From: Trichoplax adhaerens
Taxonomy: Eukaryota; Placozoa; Uniplacotomia; Trichoplacea; Trichoplacidae
Direction of reading: 5' to 3'
DNA: 64,000 bases
Assembly (NCBI RefSeq): GCF_000150275.1
Contig: NW_002060951.1
Coordinates: 1,932,297-1,996,296 of the forward strand
How positions within the stretch are numbered: position 1 is the first letter of the stretch; the number at the start of each line of letters is the position of its first letter. A program made the translations under genes and the position numbers. Shown here piece by piece: positions 1 through 12,975 of this stretch. The notes below the pieces were generated by a model that worked only from the letters and a program-made list of their open reading frames with translations, was not told the origin of the DNA and searched no databases.

Positions 1-3000
1 TAGAAAGTATCATAGAAATTTTAAGTGTTAATAATGATTTGATTGCAACTTATAATTCAATTTACCGACTGCTAACTGTATCTGTATCAAAGCAGCGACT
101 GTGATTTAGTAGTAGATTTCAATATGAGGAGCTGTAGATTTATTTCATATGCGTTCCACTTTGTAATAGCGTAATTTTTCATTCTGAAGTTATCCTAAAC
201 GCACGTAGTAAAGTGATAAAGCTATATAAATTTGCTAATAGTCAAAATATTAATAAAAAAAGCTATCGATATCGGTAATTGTGAGGAATTGCTTTCTTTA
301 TGTCAGTAATAACTTTCAAATAAAATGGTTAGCCACTTCTTATGGGCTATCAACTAGATAATAAGTTTTTGATAGGATGAGTATATATAAAATTTCTTCT
401 TTGTAGATCCTGATACTAAATTTAAAATAAATTATGGACGGAATAGTCTGATCAGGTATGAGAAGCCTTAAATAATTATAAACTTTAATAGAATCATGTT
501 GCGTTTACGGTTTACAATATTAGGTTTAATGCGGCAGGAAACATTTTTGTATCTGAATAGATCACTTCTTTCAAGACTTTGTTTCAGAATACACTACGCA
601 TTGAAATATAAAGCTGTTAGGTCTATACTTAAAATTATTGTCAATTAAACATTTGCCTAAGTTAAGTTTTAAGGGCTTAAGCATAGATGCCATAATATGG
701 AGCAAATATGAAAGTATATTTGATACTTATGATATTAAGGTGTCAAGGAATATGATACAGCATACTCTTCATCTTCACGCATATCATCAAACAACCGCTG
801 TGATAGTATCGTACTCGGTCTAGTTCTCATAAAAGTATAGAAGGTAGTGGTCCACATACCCTACATATCCCAATTTAAGAAATTAGCAATAATTTTAATT
901 TAACTTGCAGGCATTTTAAAAACCATTATGATAAAATTACCATACTTAGTTGGCTTTCCGTAATAAGGGTACCTTAAAGATTATCGAATTTCATTTTACG
1001 AGATCATAATATCGCCAGAAGATCCGACAGAATTGATACACTTCTATTCTGCTTAATTTTTACATTCTGCATCTTTAAAGCACCATGGTGACTCAGTTGT
1101 AGGCGGTTGCTAATTTTATATAATAATCATAATGAAGCATGACTAATATTGGAGGTTTTTGTTAATGTTTAATATTAGTTTCAATTAAGGTAAATACCCT
1201 TACATTCATTCACGTTAATAATTACACTGTATCACAATAAATCTGTTATAAACAGAACGTTATAACATCTTCATTAGCATTTTCTTAAGTTCGAGTTGAT
1301 TAATAAAAACGCTAAAATGCTTTAAAACATTCATCTTCAAAACATATATTTCAGTAGGACTAGGGCACTCGAACGAACATAAGCGCAACTCTGTTTGCAG
1401 TGACTTCAGTTCACAACTCTGATGAGCAGTACTGTATTGATGACTGGTACATTATATTTAAAAAGGATGCTTTCAAACATTCGCTTGCTATATTTAAGAA
1501 TCACTTCCTTGCTTGATTGAATAATATCGCCTTGTTTATCTATATAATTTATCATCTAGCATTGCTCATATCAACGAAAGGCTTCCTAATTTGCATCCGC
1601 GTTGGTTAATCAGACAATACGTACGTATAGAGTAATTTACGCGCCGATTCAAATTTTCAATTTAAGTAAGTCTTTTAATATAGCTAACTTTAATGAGTAC
1701 CGTTAACGGTATAGTCTTTACTCCACAAAAACCGTGCAAAGGTGAGATAACTACAACATAACGAAGTCTTAACTGTGATGCAACATGATTAGCTACGAAT
1801 TGTAAATTAACTGACGTGAATTTAAAGTAAGAATCTGTTATTAATGGAAAAGTCCATCAAATTTCTCATAAAAATAATACTTAGGATTTCGCTTGAAGTA
1901 AAATATACATACAACATTTAAATTCTGATCGCCGCTATCTAATCTTCAACTATGTAAAGTACTAATAATTTTAAACTTGAAAAGGTTATTTATAATATTC
2001 AATATTTTTATATCAAATACAGAAATAAAAGAAATTATTTCGAAGTTATAACAAAGGCCAAACTTACTAAAGTAAGCGTATCTATGTTTTCTTTATTAAC
2101 GGAACGTACAATTTTAAATAATAAACAAATTTATACTGTTTACGGTAATCTAACATCAACTTATTGTTGGATGTGGTCGATCAACCAAATTCAAATTTTC
2201 GCAGTCTATGACGCGCAGGTTTTAAACTGATCATTGCTTATTAGTAATATTTATTTTTCATTGACGTCAGTAGTAAAAACTAGGGATGGCTGCTATTTCA
2301 TACATAATTAATTTTCTTTCAGTTAACTGTAAAATAATAAATTTTATTAAGTGGTATTGCGTTCACTAATAAATTATTAACTGATTATTGATGCAAATAG
2401 TTTTTGTCGATGGCTACTCAAATTTCATAACTGGAATAAGATTATTTAATTTATTTATATATATTAATGCCATATTACGGTTACATTCGATAAATAACCA
2501 CCGATTAAAATTACTGTAATTCCTCACAACACTAATAATAGTAACAGTTCTTATAGTTTTACTTCTTAGAATTAAATAGAAATTCGATGTTAACAGATTA
2601 GATTTGCCAGAAAATTTTAATTTCTACTTATAGTAAAGGACTAAAAGTAGAGTCATTTATAGCTTTTAGTATGTAACTAGTATTATTTTACTATAGAAAA
2701 TACCTATAAAGTGATAGCGTCTTTAAGTTTTACCCTGCCAAATCATTATGTCGCCATCTTTTCTTCTTCATTATTTTACAAGGTATTATATAGATTACTA
2801 TAGAAGTAGCCCTAGAGCAATTGCCTAATCTAAAGAAAGGGCGTTTGATAGTCTATTCAAATTATAAATCAATTTGACTTAGTAACAAAACCCTATCCAT
2901 AGAGAAAGGGGATTAATAGCATGACAGTAAAGTACTGTAATGTAGTCTATAATCGTACAGTTACCGTACAACCTGACGCTAAAACATCAACTGTCAATAC

Positions 3001-6000
3001 TAAGCGATACTAATGTCAGAAAAGTAGTCGTAGTAGTCATATAACATTTCTTGATAAGCGATCAGTGTGATCTTTATAAAATCCGGATTTTTCGGATTCG
3101 GATTCCGGAACCGGTCGGATTTATGTCCGACATAATTTTTCAGTATTAATTTATCTGTTTTAATTTTTCTGTTTTAAGTTTTGGATTTTAGTTTCTGAAA
3201 AATATCGTAAGAGTTGATTTTTGAAATTTGAACTTTTTGTTATGAATTTGAAACTTTGGAATTTTTATGACGTGACATGAAAGTCATATTAGGAAAGTTT
3301 AGTTAGGAAAATAGAAAATAAGATGGAAATTGGCAGAGGTTGTGTTGATTGTTAAGTAATTAGACTGTTATTTTTATGATTAAATCTTGATGTTTAAAGG
3401 TTAATTTTTAGACTTTTATAATGCATTAATGATAGAGATTATGTTAGAAGTGAAGTTTGATGTATTTTCATAGTTAACTTATTAGTTTTATAGTGTTTTG
3501 TAAGGGAATCATAGGGTAAATTGTGTCTGAACTATGAATGATTTTTGTTTTCTTAAATGGAGCAAAGTAGTTTTCTAAAAAGAGCGATTGGTTAGTAAAT
3601 GTTTAGTTTTAAATACCTCTGATGGCTCTACGAAGCCTATAAATGATAGTGCAATTAGAAAATTTAGAGAGATAGTAGAAGAAGATTCATTTAAAGAACT
3701 TGTTGAATTTAAAAGGCCTTCGGGGTCGAATTGTCGTAAGTTAAAACGTTCTTCATTTTGAAAGGCTGTTTGGTTGTTGACAGTTTTTAAGTCTGTCACT
3801 TTTTTTATTAATACTTAACGTTAAGTATTTGTAAGGTTGTTCGGTTTATACTTCTCTTCATTTTTTTGGTAATAAATTGTTGATCGATTATTTCCCCAAA
3901 TTTTATTTGGTGTCAAAGTTTCTTTAAGTCGACCGGAGTGCAACGAAAGTAGAATCAAAGTTTGTTAAAGTTTTGTAGCTTGATCTCCACACTTTTTATT
4001 TCATTGCATACTACATGGTGTAATCTAACATTGGCAGGAATAAAGCGAATCTGATATTACTGCAACAGCTAATCTCTACGGATACAGTATTTATTACTGT
4101 ACTAACTAAAATCTAAAATACTTGTAAATATATTACCACGCGCAATTCAAAAATACAAAACACTCCCACCATCAATTTCCTATTACACCCTACATTTGAT
4201 ATTATATCTAGAGCTTTGTCTATTCTTTTCGTCGATATCAGAGATAACGTATTATGATCTCCGGTCATATTTTAATATTAATTTTGGTAATTAATTGATT
4301 TGTTAATACGACCTTGCACATCGTGATACAATGGTCTTACAGTAAGCAATAAGCCATGAATTACATTTTCGATATAATGAGCATCTATGTCGAATGCAGG
4401 GCAATCACATTATATATTCAGTAGTACAGCGTTAAAGAGCACCTAGGAAAATGCAATTCTTTCATTACTTATACAAAGGTTACAGTCGAAAGGTGATTGT
4501 TTAGTATAATACTGTATATCATAATATATGATTCATGATACCGCTTCTATCTCAACCCTATTGCATATAAACTTGATTATCGCGTATTATGTATTGTTGT
4601 ACACTAACAGAGTATCCGCTACATATCCGCTTTTTTATAATCATAATGAAATTTTTAGTATTGCGATTCACAATATACGTGTAATATTAAAATTAAGGAG
4701 CTTATATCGTGCTCATCCAAAAATTAGCAACGCGAATTACTTATGATTAAAACTTTCTCAAAAAAATTGTGTCTAGCCATACACAAGCAAGACGCAATTC
4801 AGATTAGATACACAATATTCTGTAGCAATAAACGAAAATTATCGTAGATCGTAATCCAAAATATTTAATAAGATGTTCATTTCTAGATGATTCTGCGCAA
4901 CGTCTCACATTACAGCTATGCTATGTCCCCTGACAATGTACAGATATGCGTTAGCATCGCACAGCGGAATTGCCTCCTTGCATAAATAACTGTAAAATGA
5001 TATAATCCGTATCTAAATATATGAACCCCATGACTTGATGCATGATAATGATGTTACAGCCTATATGAAGTATTGTTAAGCATGATAATAACTACAGTTA
5101 ATCGAACTATTTAAGTATCTAAATATCGTATCGTTCAAACATAGAATATCATAAATAGGAAACAATGTGGGCCAATTTCATCTCTTCCAGACATTACATT
5201 AAGCAATAATCACCTACAGTGATACTCTTGTAATATACTGCAAAAATTTAATTTTAGCCTTGAAAAAATCGGCTACCCTATAATTATAAAAGGGGCATCA
5301 TAACACCATAGAAAGTGTTGTTTCACGGAAACAGTGATATATGAATCCCTGTACAAGCATTGAATGATTTCATAATTCTCGAGTACCTACAACAAAATCG
5401 TCAAAAACAAATGCATATATCGTAGTTAATATTGAAGCTTACATTGATCTGTCTGTGCATTACAGTGATATAATCTACTATATGAAATTAGGTCTATTAC
5501 GCACAAAGTAATCTAAGCATAACAATAAAAAGTAAGTATTTTTGGCTTAATTGCTCTTAAAGCTTAATTGTAAATAAATAGAATTTTATACCCAAATATT
5601 TCGACATTAGTATAAAGTAATATGTCATCATCCTTTACATTATCTAGATTTAAAACTATTATTTAGTCCTACCTTCATGAACAGTAATTACCTCATTTTA
5701 CGTCTTTTCTTATAATAAATTATCGTCTAATCTTGGCAATAAAAATTAACGCTCGACAAAGAAACAAAAACTATAAATCAATTTTATTTATGTTGTTGTA
5801 TTGCATATATTCTATGGTTGTGTCATGATCAAAATATAACTCAAGGATTGATCGCTTGCTATTGTATACGGCATTATTAACATTGTCACGTATTTAGTAT
5901 CCTTACTCATAATAAATAAAAACTAGTATTTACTGCCAATTGAATGAAGATTCAGTGTCTTAAATAAGACATTATTCACAAGTGAATCGTTTATTTTAAT

Positions 6001-7009
6001 GAAAGGAATATCAATATGAATAAGATATGAATTATTTATTGCTTTTAATTATCGATTGTACAAAGAATAAAGTGTACGGCGTCAAAGCAACATCGAAATT
6101 ATTCAGATGATATTAATTATATATTAATAATTCATCGATGAAAGAATTACTATTAATGATCAATGTTCAGACTTTAAATTGAGGACGATTCCTAATTGTG
6201 CTTAACTTATTCTTAGCAAAGTTTCCTGCTTTGAAAGTTGGCATTTAAAATCAATTACTTTACTTACTAAAAATCTATTCTTTACATAAAATACCGATAA
6301 ATGCTAATTCACTGGCATAACAAATCATCTTTAATCTGGTTTCACAAGTCATTCCTTTAAAGTCAATATTTCAAACTAGAAGATCATTCCAGGTTCAAAG
6401 AAAATTATTTGTATATGCCAACATTCATGCTTATTGGTGCAGTATTTGTTATCGATTTCAATTAATTAACTGGTGATCATTTATTATTAAATTAGACAAC
6501 AGTAGTTTATTGGAAAGAAAAAAAGGAATATTATATCTTTATTCTTTACTGTACAAGAAAAAGTTATCATTACTGTCCATCAACGAAAGAGAATTCAATT
6601 TTATTGTAGACTATAACCATTAGGATCACAATTCACTAGTATTTCAAGTTTGACAAGCAAATATTATTTGCTAAATATTAAAATCACCATCAAATTTGTC
6701 GTTGGTTTCTTATTGTTAGCTCATGCTAGCTAAATTTGTTCAACATATTAACTTTTCAGTTAGAATCTAATCAGATTGATGTTACAAGCGAAGCGAAAAG
6801 TGGTAAGATTGATTTAAACTATATCGTAGTATCGCTTTATATAGTACAGCGTGATACTATTTCATGAGTTAAAGTTATCTACGCATCATTTTCTTCGCCA
6901 ACTTTGACTCCGGTTATAAGTTATTATCAAAGCCTTGGTCTACTGCTGGTAAATTTCATGAGATATACGTAGAAATAGGTATTCGCAGGAATTACATCGT
7001 TAAATTCCA
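1..7009. other. Intergenic region, no gene recognised
   Basis: I find no convincing coding region on either strand. The open frames (for example 638-823 and 4528-4746) are short, have no family motif and are not flanked by splice sites in a coherent model. The segment from about 3080 to 3960 differs in texture: the + strand is T/G-rich and contains clustered GGATT/TCCGG words at 3080-3135, and a 75-codon frame lies on the - strand at 3575-3799. It is described under findings. The stretch just before 7010 presumably holds the promoter of the receptor gene, but I see no defined element. Confidence 0.5.
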
Positions 7010-8182
7010 ATGGAAAGATTGGCTATTTTAAGTGATTCTCTCATTTCTAAGTTTTTAGTATGGACCTGTGGACCATTAGGCTTGATCTTCAATTTATATG
7101 TTTTTGTAAAGTGTATACGTAATTTAGCATATGGAAGGAAATTACGTGCGTTAATATTTGTCAGTCAAGCAGGTAGTCGATTAACCGATACTGGTAGAAA
7201 AGTCGGTAATAAATATTTACCCAATATTAGTAAAGTGGCTTCTTTGTTGTTCCTTAGCTTATCTATAGCAGATCTTCTATCGTCTCTTTATCTGTTATCT
7301 TTAGCTTTAGCGGATAGCTATTATTCAAGCTTAAATTATACTCTTAAATCTGATGGTTATAAAGGCACAAATCATAATTCAACTTTATACAGCCATAATC
7401 AAAGTGATACAGCTAGCCGAAAAAACGCCAGCATTATATCCCCATTGGCCAATCAATGGATAAGTAGTCCGTTATGTTTAATTTTACGCTTTCTAACAGT
7501 AACTGGACCGATAGCATCTGCTTTAACGACTTTTATGATAACAGTAGATCGATTTTTTATTGTTGTTTATCCACTTAAAGTCAGCTTGAAATTAAATTTA
7601 TCAAGAGCCCTAAAATGTTGCTGTGGTATTTGGTCATTATCTATAATATGTGGTATTGCAACATGCATTATTGCTACTTATACAGTTCAAGGGACGTTTA
7701 ACGATGTTAGTTGGTATAATCGATTATGCATCATAGACGATGCTAGCAATGGTTATGTGTTACCTTACGTTGTATTTCTAGGGCTAGGTATATTTTTAAC
7801 GTATATATCAATTGCTATAATTTATATCATCACCCTTGCTAAAATTCATAATATTAATGCCCAAAATAAGCATAATCGGTTACTCATCGGCACCAAGCGA
7901 TCTGATAACCTTGAGCTAGGGGTTATTATTACTGGTTTGATCGTGGCAGCAGGTGTATTATCATGGATGCCAGCAGGAATCTCATCCGCTCTATTTGCCG
8001 CTAGATTAATACCTTATCATCAAGAGATTGTATCTAATTTTGCAACTATAACCACATTAATAATGTCTGCTAATTGCCTCGTAAATCCAATTATTTTTAT
8101 TATTTTATCCAGAAGAATTAAGTCGACGAGAAATAAGCGGAAACAGCGCCATCATCGAAATAAAATATTGCCATCCTTCTAA
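7010..8182 (+). CDS. Rhodopsin-like (class A) G protein-coupled receptor, intronless
   Basis: A single-exon frame of 390 residues encodes a seven-transmembrane receptor that should sit in the plasma membrane and signal through heterotrimeric G proteins; the ligand cannot be told. Class A landmarks are visible: N28 in TM1, LSIAD ending at D88 in TM2, C156 at the top of TM3 with a partner C240 in extracellular loop 2, DRF (180-182) in place of DRY at the end of TM3, WMP (329-331) in TM6 and NPIIF (359-363) in place of NPxxY in TM7. The C-terminal tail is short and strongly basic. Two odd points: the first intracellular loop (about 38-75) is long, and the first extracellular loop (about 103-150) is nearly 50 residues with four N-glycosylation sequons (N109, N123, N130, N139). 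The start is the first ATG in frame and leaves a very short N-terminus, so no signal peptide is expected. The family is confident; the subfamily is not assigned. Confidence 0.93.
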   Translation: MERLAILSDSLISKFLVWTCGPLGLIFNLYVFVKCIRNLAYGRKLRALIFVSQAGSRLTDTGRKVGNKYLPNISKVASLLFLSLSIADLLSSLYLLSLALADSYYSSLNYTLKSDGYKGTNHNSTLYSHNQSDTASRKNASIISPLANQWISSPLCLILRFLTVTGPIASALTTFMITVDRFFIVVYPLKVSLKLNLSRALKCCCGIWSLSIICGIATCIIATYTVQGTFNDVSWYNRLCIIDDASNGYVLPYVVFLGLGIFLTYISIAIIYIITLAKIHNINAQNKHNRLLIGTKRSDNLELGVIITGLIVAAGVLSWMPAGISSALFAARLIPYHQEIVSNFATITTLIMSANCLVNPIIFIILSRRIKSTRNKRKQRHHRNKILPSF

Positions 8183-11100
8183 AATGTACTATAAGCACAC
8201 CAGTGATCAACTAGTCATGAATTACATAAATTTACAACATCACTATTGGTATAGATTTTGACCAAAACATTATTTATTTTTATATTTTTTACACAAAGCT
8301 GAACTGGCATCATATGTATTGACTTGTGTATCTTATACACTATAAAATTCAAACTCAAGACGTAAGCTAAATTCATTCCAGAATATTATTGAAACCACTC
8401 ATAGATCCTGCAAACTATATTATTCACTAATAAATATTCTCATGTTTTAGTATTTATTGAATCTCTATTCAGAGGATATCTGTTCTAGTTCCATATTTTG
8501 AAAACGTTATTTGTACCAGTATCGTATTAGTTACTATACCATAATCATAAAGTACGGACTAAATCGAAAAAGACTTATTCCTAGTAAGACACAAGGCTGT
8601 AAGCCTGTTTAAGCTATAAGCCAGTTTATCAAAAATAAACTTGTATTATATATGGAATAATTTCTGCATTTTTAACTATCTTTGTGGTCATGCTTGTTAA
8701 TCATCTGTTGTAATACACAGTTTTTAACCATAACTACTCGCACATCGCAGCTGATTAATAGCAACATTTATTCCTATGTGACAGCCTAAGTATTTATTCA
8801 TGAATTACCATTATAGACGAAGTTAAAATGTGACGAATGAAACAGATTGCTATTTATCATAAGTAGAATAATCGAAACTAACTATTCTAACTCATATCGC
8901 TTGCGATACCATTATCATTATTTTAAATTAAGTAAAATCGATACTTACTTCATAATGGTATTACATAACGTGTCATCTCATCTATTCTTTATTTATTTCA
9001 ATATTATATGTTACAATAAAACAAAATTCTTAAACGTTTCAAGATAAAGAGATTAATTACTATTAAATTTCACGTAACCGATTTAGCTGTTGAATAATTT
9101 CTTGAGAACGTCTGATCATCAAATACAGTTCTAATATCTTGTCATGTTAACCTTACAATCTATCTAGTAATATAAAATACCGTCAATTTGCGTCTTCACC
9201 CTAGCGTAGAAAACTACTCCAGAAAGGAAATTAAACTATTAGTCGATCGCTTAGCCTAAATTTTGATAGTTTCGATTTTCACTTTATATTCCTATCACAC
9301 AGTTGAAGTTAATAATAAAGTGATAGTTTTCCTTTAGATAAGGCCTGAACTCCTAAATAATTATCTTAAGGTGAATACATAACTAGTAGAAAGTAAAAAA
9401 GTGCCAAAGCATGGAACTTTATAATCAAAAAGAGAATTTTAAGAGAAATAACGTAGTGATCATTAGCAAGGATTTGTAGGTCGAGAATTTCGTGTCATTA
9501 GACAATAGAACACCGTCCAAAAGAATAATTTTGTTAATTTGCTTTGGTCTTAACATGTTACTAACTGCAATAAATTTAAACCCTTCATGAGTAGAGTCTA
9601 TAGCTTATGATCATAGTAACGTATTAAAACTATTTATCAGCTATTGTTGCAAAGTGCCATGCTGTTATAAATGACGAAATCTTTTCATGTATATATATAT
9701 ATATATATATATACGTTCGTTCTTCACAAAGGTCATGCACTAGACCCTCTATGATTAGCAATGTAGACTATATATACAGTATTATACAGTATATCACTTA
9801 ATACATATGCACACTATTCATCCGGAAGCTATCGTTTATTCATATTTTTAAGTCACAATCCTCTATTGTCTTACTTAGCTTCTTCACCAAGCTTCGTTTA
9901 GCTAGTTTGTTACTATTTTCCTTGGATTGCAGTTATTAATTAATGATGTAGCACCGAAATCAGTAATACTACAATTTCTATTCCTTAAGCTAGCACTGTG
10001 AAGAATTATTCCAAGATTAGTGCTCGCATAATACCGGCGTAACATTCTTAGCAAATTAAGGATAAAGAAACGTATAAAGTACCGTAATGTATTATTGTAT
10101 TAGACTTTATTTAAATGGTGTTATTTACTATAAAACAACCTTGTTAGCAGACTATGGTTTAATATGGGGTTTTTGTTGTTTGAATCGATAAAATTTGCCA
10201 GAGTATGTAAGAGGTAATCTTAATTACCTTTTCGTTATGTATAGGGCAATTCGGTATGAGACAGGGGTCTACATTAGACCATAGCTTAAACTCACGATAT
10301 AATAAAAAAATAACCAATAATAAAGATCAACTTGCCTCCCATGCTATACCGAACAAATTATAAGGTTACTTGGTGTTGTGCAGGTACTCAGCACACAGTC
10401 AGTAAGAATTTGTCAACATTAATATTTAATGCATGTTAGGATTCATCATTATTAGTGAATAATCATGCGATATTTCAATCCCGTAACGCACTCAGCAGTA
10501 AGTGACCTAAGGTTTAACCAAGACTCATTCATAATCGATTGTTATGAAGTTATCCCACGATAGATGGAGTTAGCGATGTTTAGTACCATAACCAGATTTA
10601 AATTCCTAGACAGTTCATACTATAGATATCTGGTGCCGTATTATATGAATGTGACTAATTTACATTAGATTGCATATTTTGACTTATGATTCAGTTCATA
10701 GGCACATTATGATTTAACTGTCTTGTAATACGTCATTGGATATCTACTCGCATGTCCTCAATAAATATTCTCTTATTAATTAGTTAAGCATCCAGATAAA
10801 AATTGAATACCTGATTTATGGGCCTTTTTGATATTAACTATAACTTCTAGCTACTATAGAAAGGTATAAAAGCCCGGTATTTTCGTATAATGAAGCTAGT
10901 TATTAAGTTTACTGCTTAACATAGAGTTAAAAGTGTACGAATCACTAAGAATCTGTCGAAATAGGGATTACTCTTTCCAAGTGTTTCTTTTAGACAGATT
11001 TATCGACCTGATATATGTATGGTTCGCGGAGAAGATTTGGGTAGAGTTAGCTTTTCATTATCATATCATAGGGCTGGTTTACGGCACTGATATTGGACAG

Positions 11101-12975
11101 AAACATCTTAAATGTAATGATGCATTATTAAAGAATTACTTTCTATAGTTTAATCTGATTTTGATCAGTATTTGCATTGGAGACGTCCGGAGAACCTCCA
11201 TATACTCGCATTAAATATCGTTTATTGATATTTTCAATATGTACCGATCATGCGCAGTACGAGTTTCCATGGATACGCTTTGGGATATTGTATCAGACTG
11301 TATCAAAATTTATCATATTTTACAGGTAATCGATCAGTTGAAGTCGTTATTTTCGTATGGTCAGTGTGGCAAATAGGTAATCAAAGGCAACGATACTACT
11401 GTAGTATTGTTTACTAAATCGAAATCCCACAGTGTCAAGATAAATAGTAATACTGCATTGATACGAGCACGCATCAATTTGGAAAATACTAAATGTTAGC
11501 TTATTATTAATTCGCTGAAGAAAGTAGGCACTGGAAATACGTCAATTCTGCCTAAGTTAAAGATAGTAGAAGTTAATGTTCCCTTCTGGTAAGTTCATGA
11601 AAAAATTACGAATTTAACTAATTGTAACCAGGAAAGGTTAAGTTGAAATCCGTCGATTTCAGGAGCTCTTGCAACTATTAGGATCCATAGCACAATAAAT
11701 CCACATATAGTATACCTCGATATTGCATGATATACGCACAGCTTTCTTACTATACAACATTATTATGTTGTATACGCCTTCCATTTTTTCTCTGAGTTGA
11801 AATAAAAGTTTAATACCTTGCTATTTCTGCTTATTCTAAGATTGATGCAGTCCGTATTTGAAGTATTTTCGTATTTAGCTATAAATCATTACATTTTTAT
11901 ATGGTTATGTCGCAAACCAGCTTCGTGACAAGGATAACCTAAATAAATCTTTAAATTACTAAAGTCTCCGAGACTCAGTAACCTTTAACTATCTCATGAG
12001 AATTGAAATACCTTTGCTTCTACGTTAAACTACTAGAGAATCCGGATTTTATTCAACTATCTACCGAGCTTAAATACCCTTCGGCGGCAGTTAGCATGAA
12101 CGAGTCAACATAAGATTGTGAAAGTCAATTCATACTGGATAGCTAAATTAATACACAGATATTTATAATCGTAGACATGCATCGAATGATTCTAGATAAC
12201 TAGACTACAGTATATCCATTCACAGAATTATGTATGGTATCACCTATGATTGAGCATCTTCAGGATATCAATCACAAGCATCACAAGACAGCACTATCAT
12301 TAATTAACATCAGTTACCAAATAAGAACTCTTTCTACAGTGCAGTATAATTTACTATAACAAATAATAACTACAGTGATTCTTACTGTAAGCTATTAATA
12401 GTTATCACCTACGTAAAGTTTAGTAGCCTATATTTATTTATTCAGCTATTTATTCACGATAGTTCGCACCGTGGCAGCTTAACATAATTAATGACCGACG
12501 TACAACATCAGAATGATCATAATTGCTCCGCCTAAAGTGATAGAGTGATATCTAAATTTGATATTTGTCTGTTTTGACCCATTAAACTATGCATTTTGGA
12601 TTAATCCATTGCAATTAAACATACAATGTGACTAATAGAAGTAAAAATAGGCTTAATCATTGTAGTACGGTCGGTATACTCATTTTAAAATTCTATTTAG
12701 TTACCATGAACTTAAGATTAGGCGGATCTATTATACTTTGCATCTCTAAAACTAGCAATAATAATGCTAGTGACATTTACTATCACATATATATGAACTG
12801 ATGTTACTTGCAGAATATAGCTGTTGGTGTAAAGCCAATTTCACCTAAAATTATCGTATTAGTTGTATCTTGGATCTGATAATAATAAAATACTTTAACT
12901 TCTCAATATCTTCAATTTATTGATTTTAATATTCATTATACCATTACAGGAACAAATGAAGCATAGCGAGTCAAG
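8183..12975. other. Intergenic region, no gene recognised
   Basis: This AT-rich stretch lies between the GPCR gene and the nephrocystin-3-like gene. The open frames at 8847-9047 and 10933-11148 lack motifs and coherent splicing and are probably chance frames. The only clear structure is the TA microsatellite near 9.7 kb. The 3' end of the GPCR transcript and the promoter of the next gene must lie here, but I see nothing that fixes either. Confidence 0.5.
9689..9713. repeat. TA dinucleotide microsatellite
   Basis: About twelve uninterrupted TA units lie in intergenic DNA. It is a simple-sequence repeat with no sign of function and is likely length-polymorphic. Confidence 0.95.
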
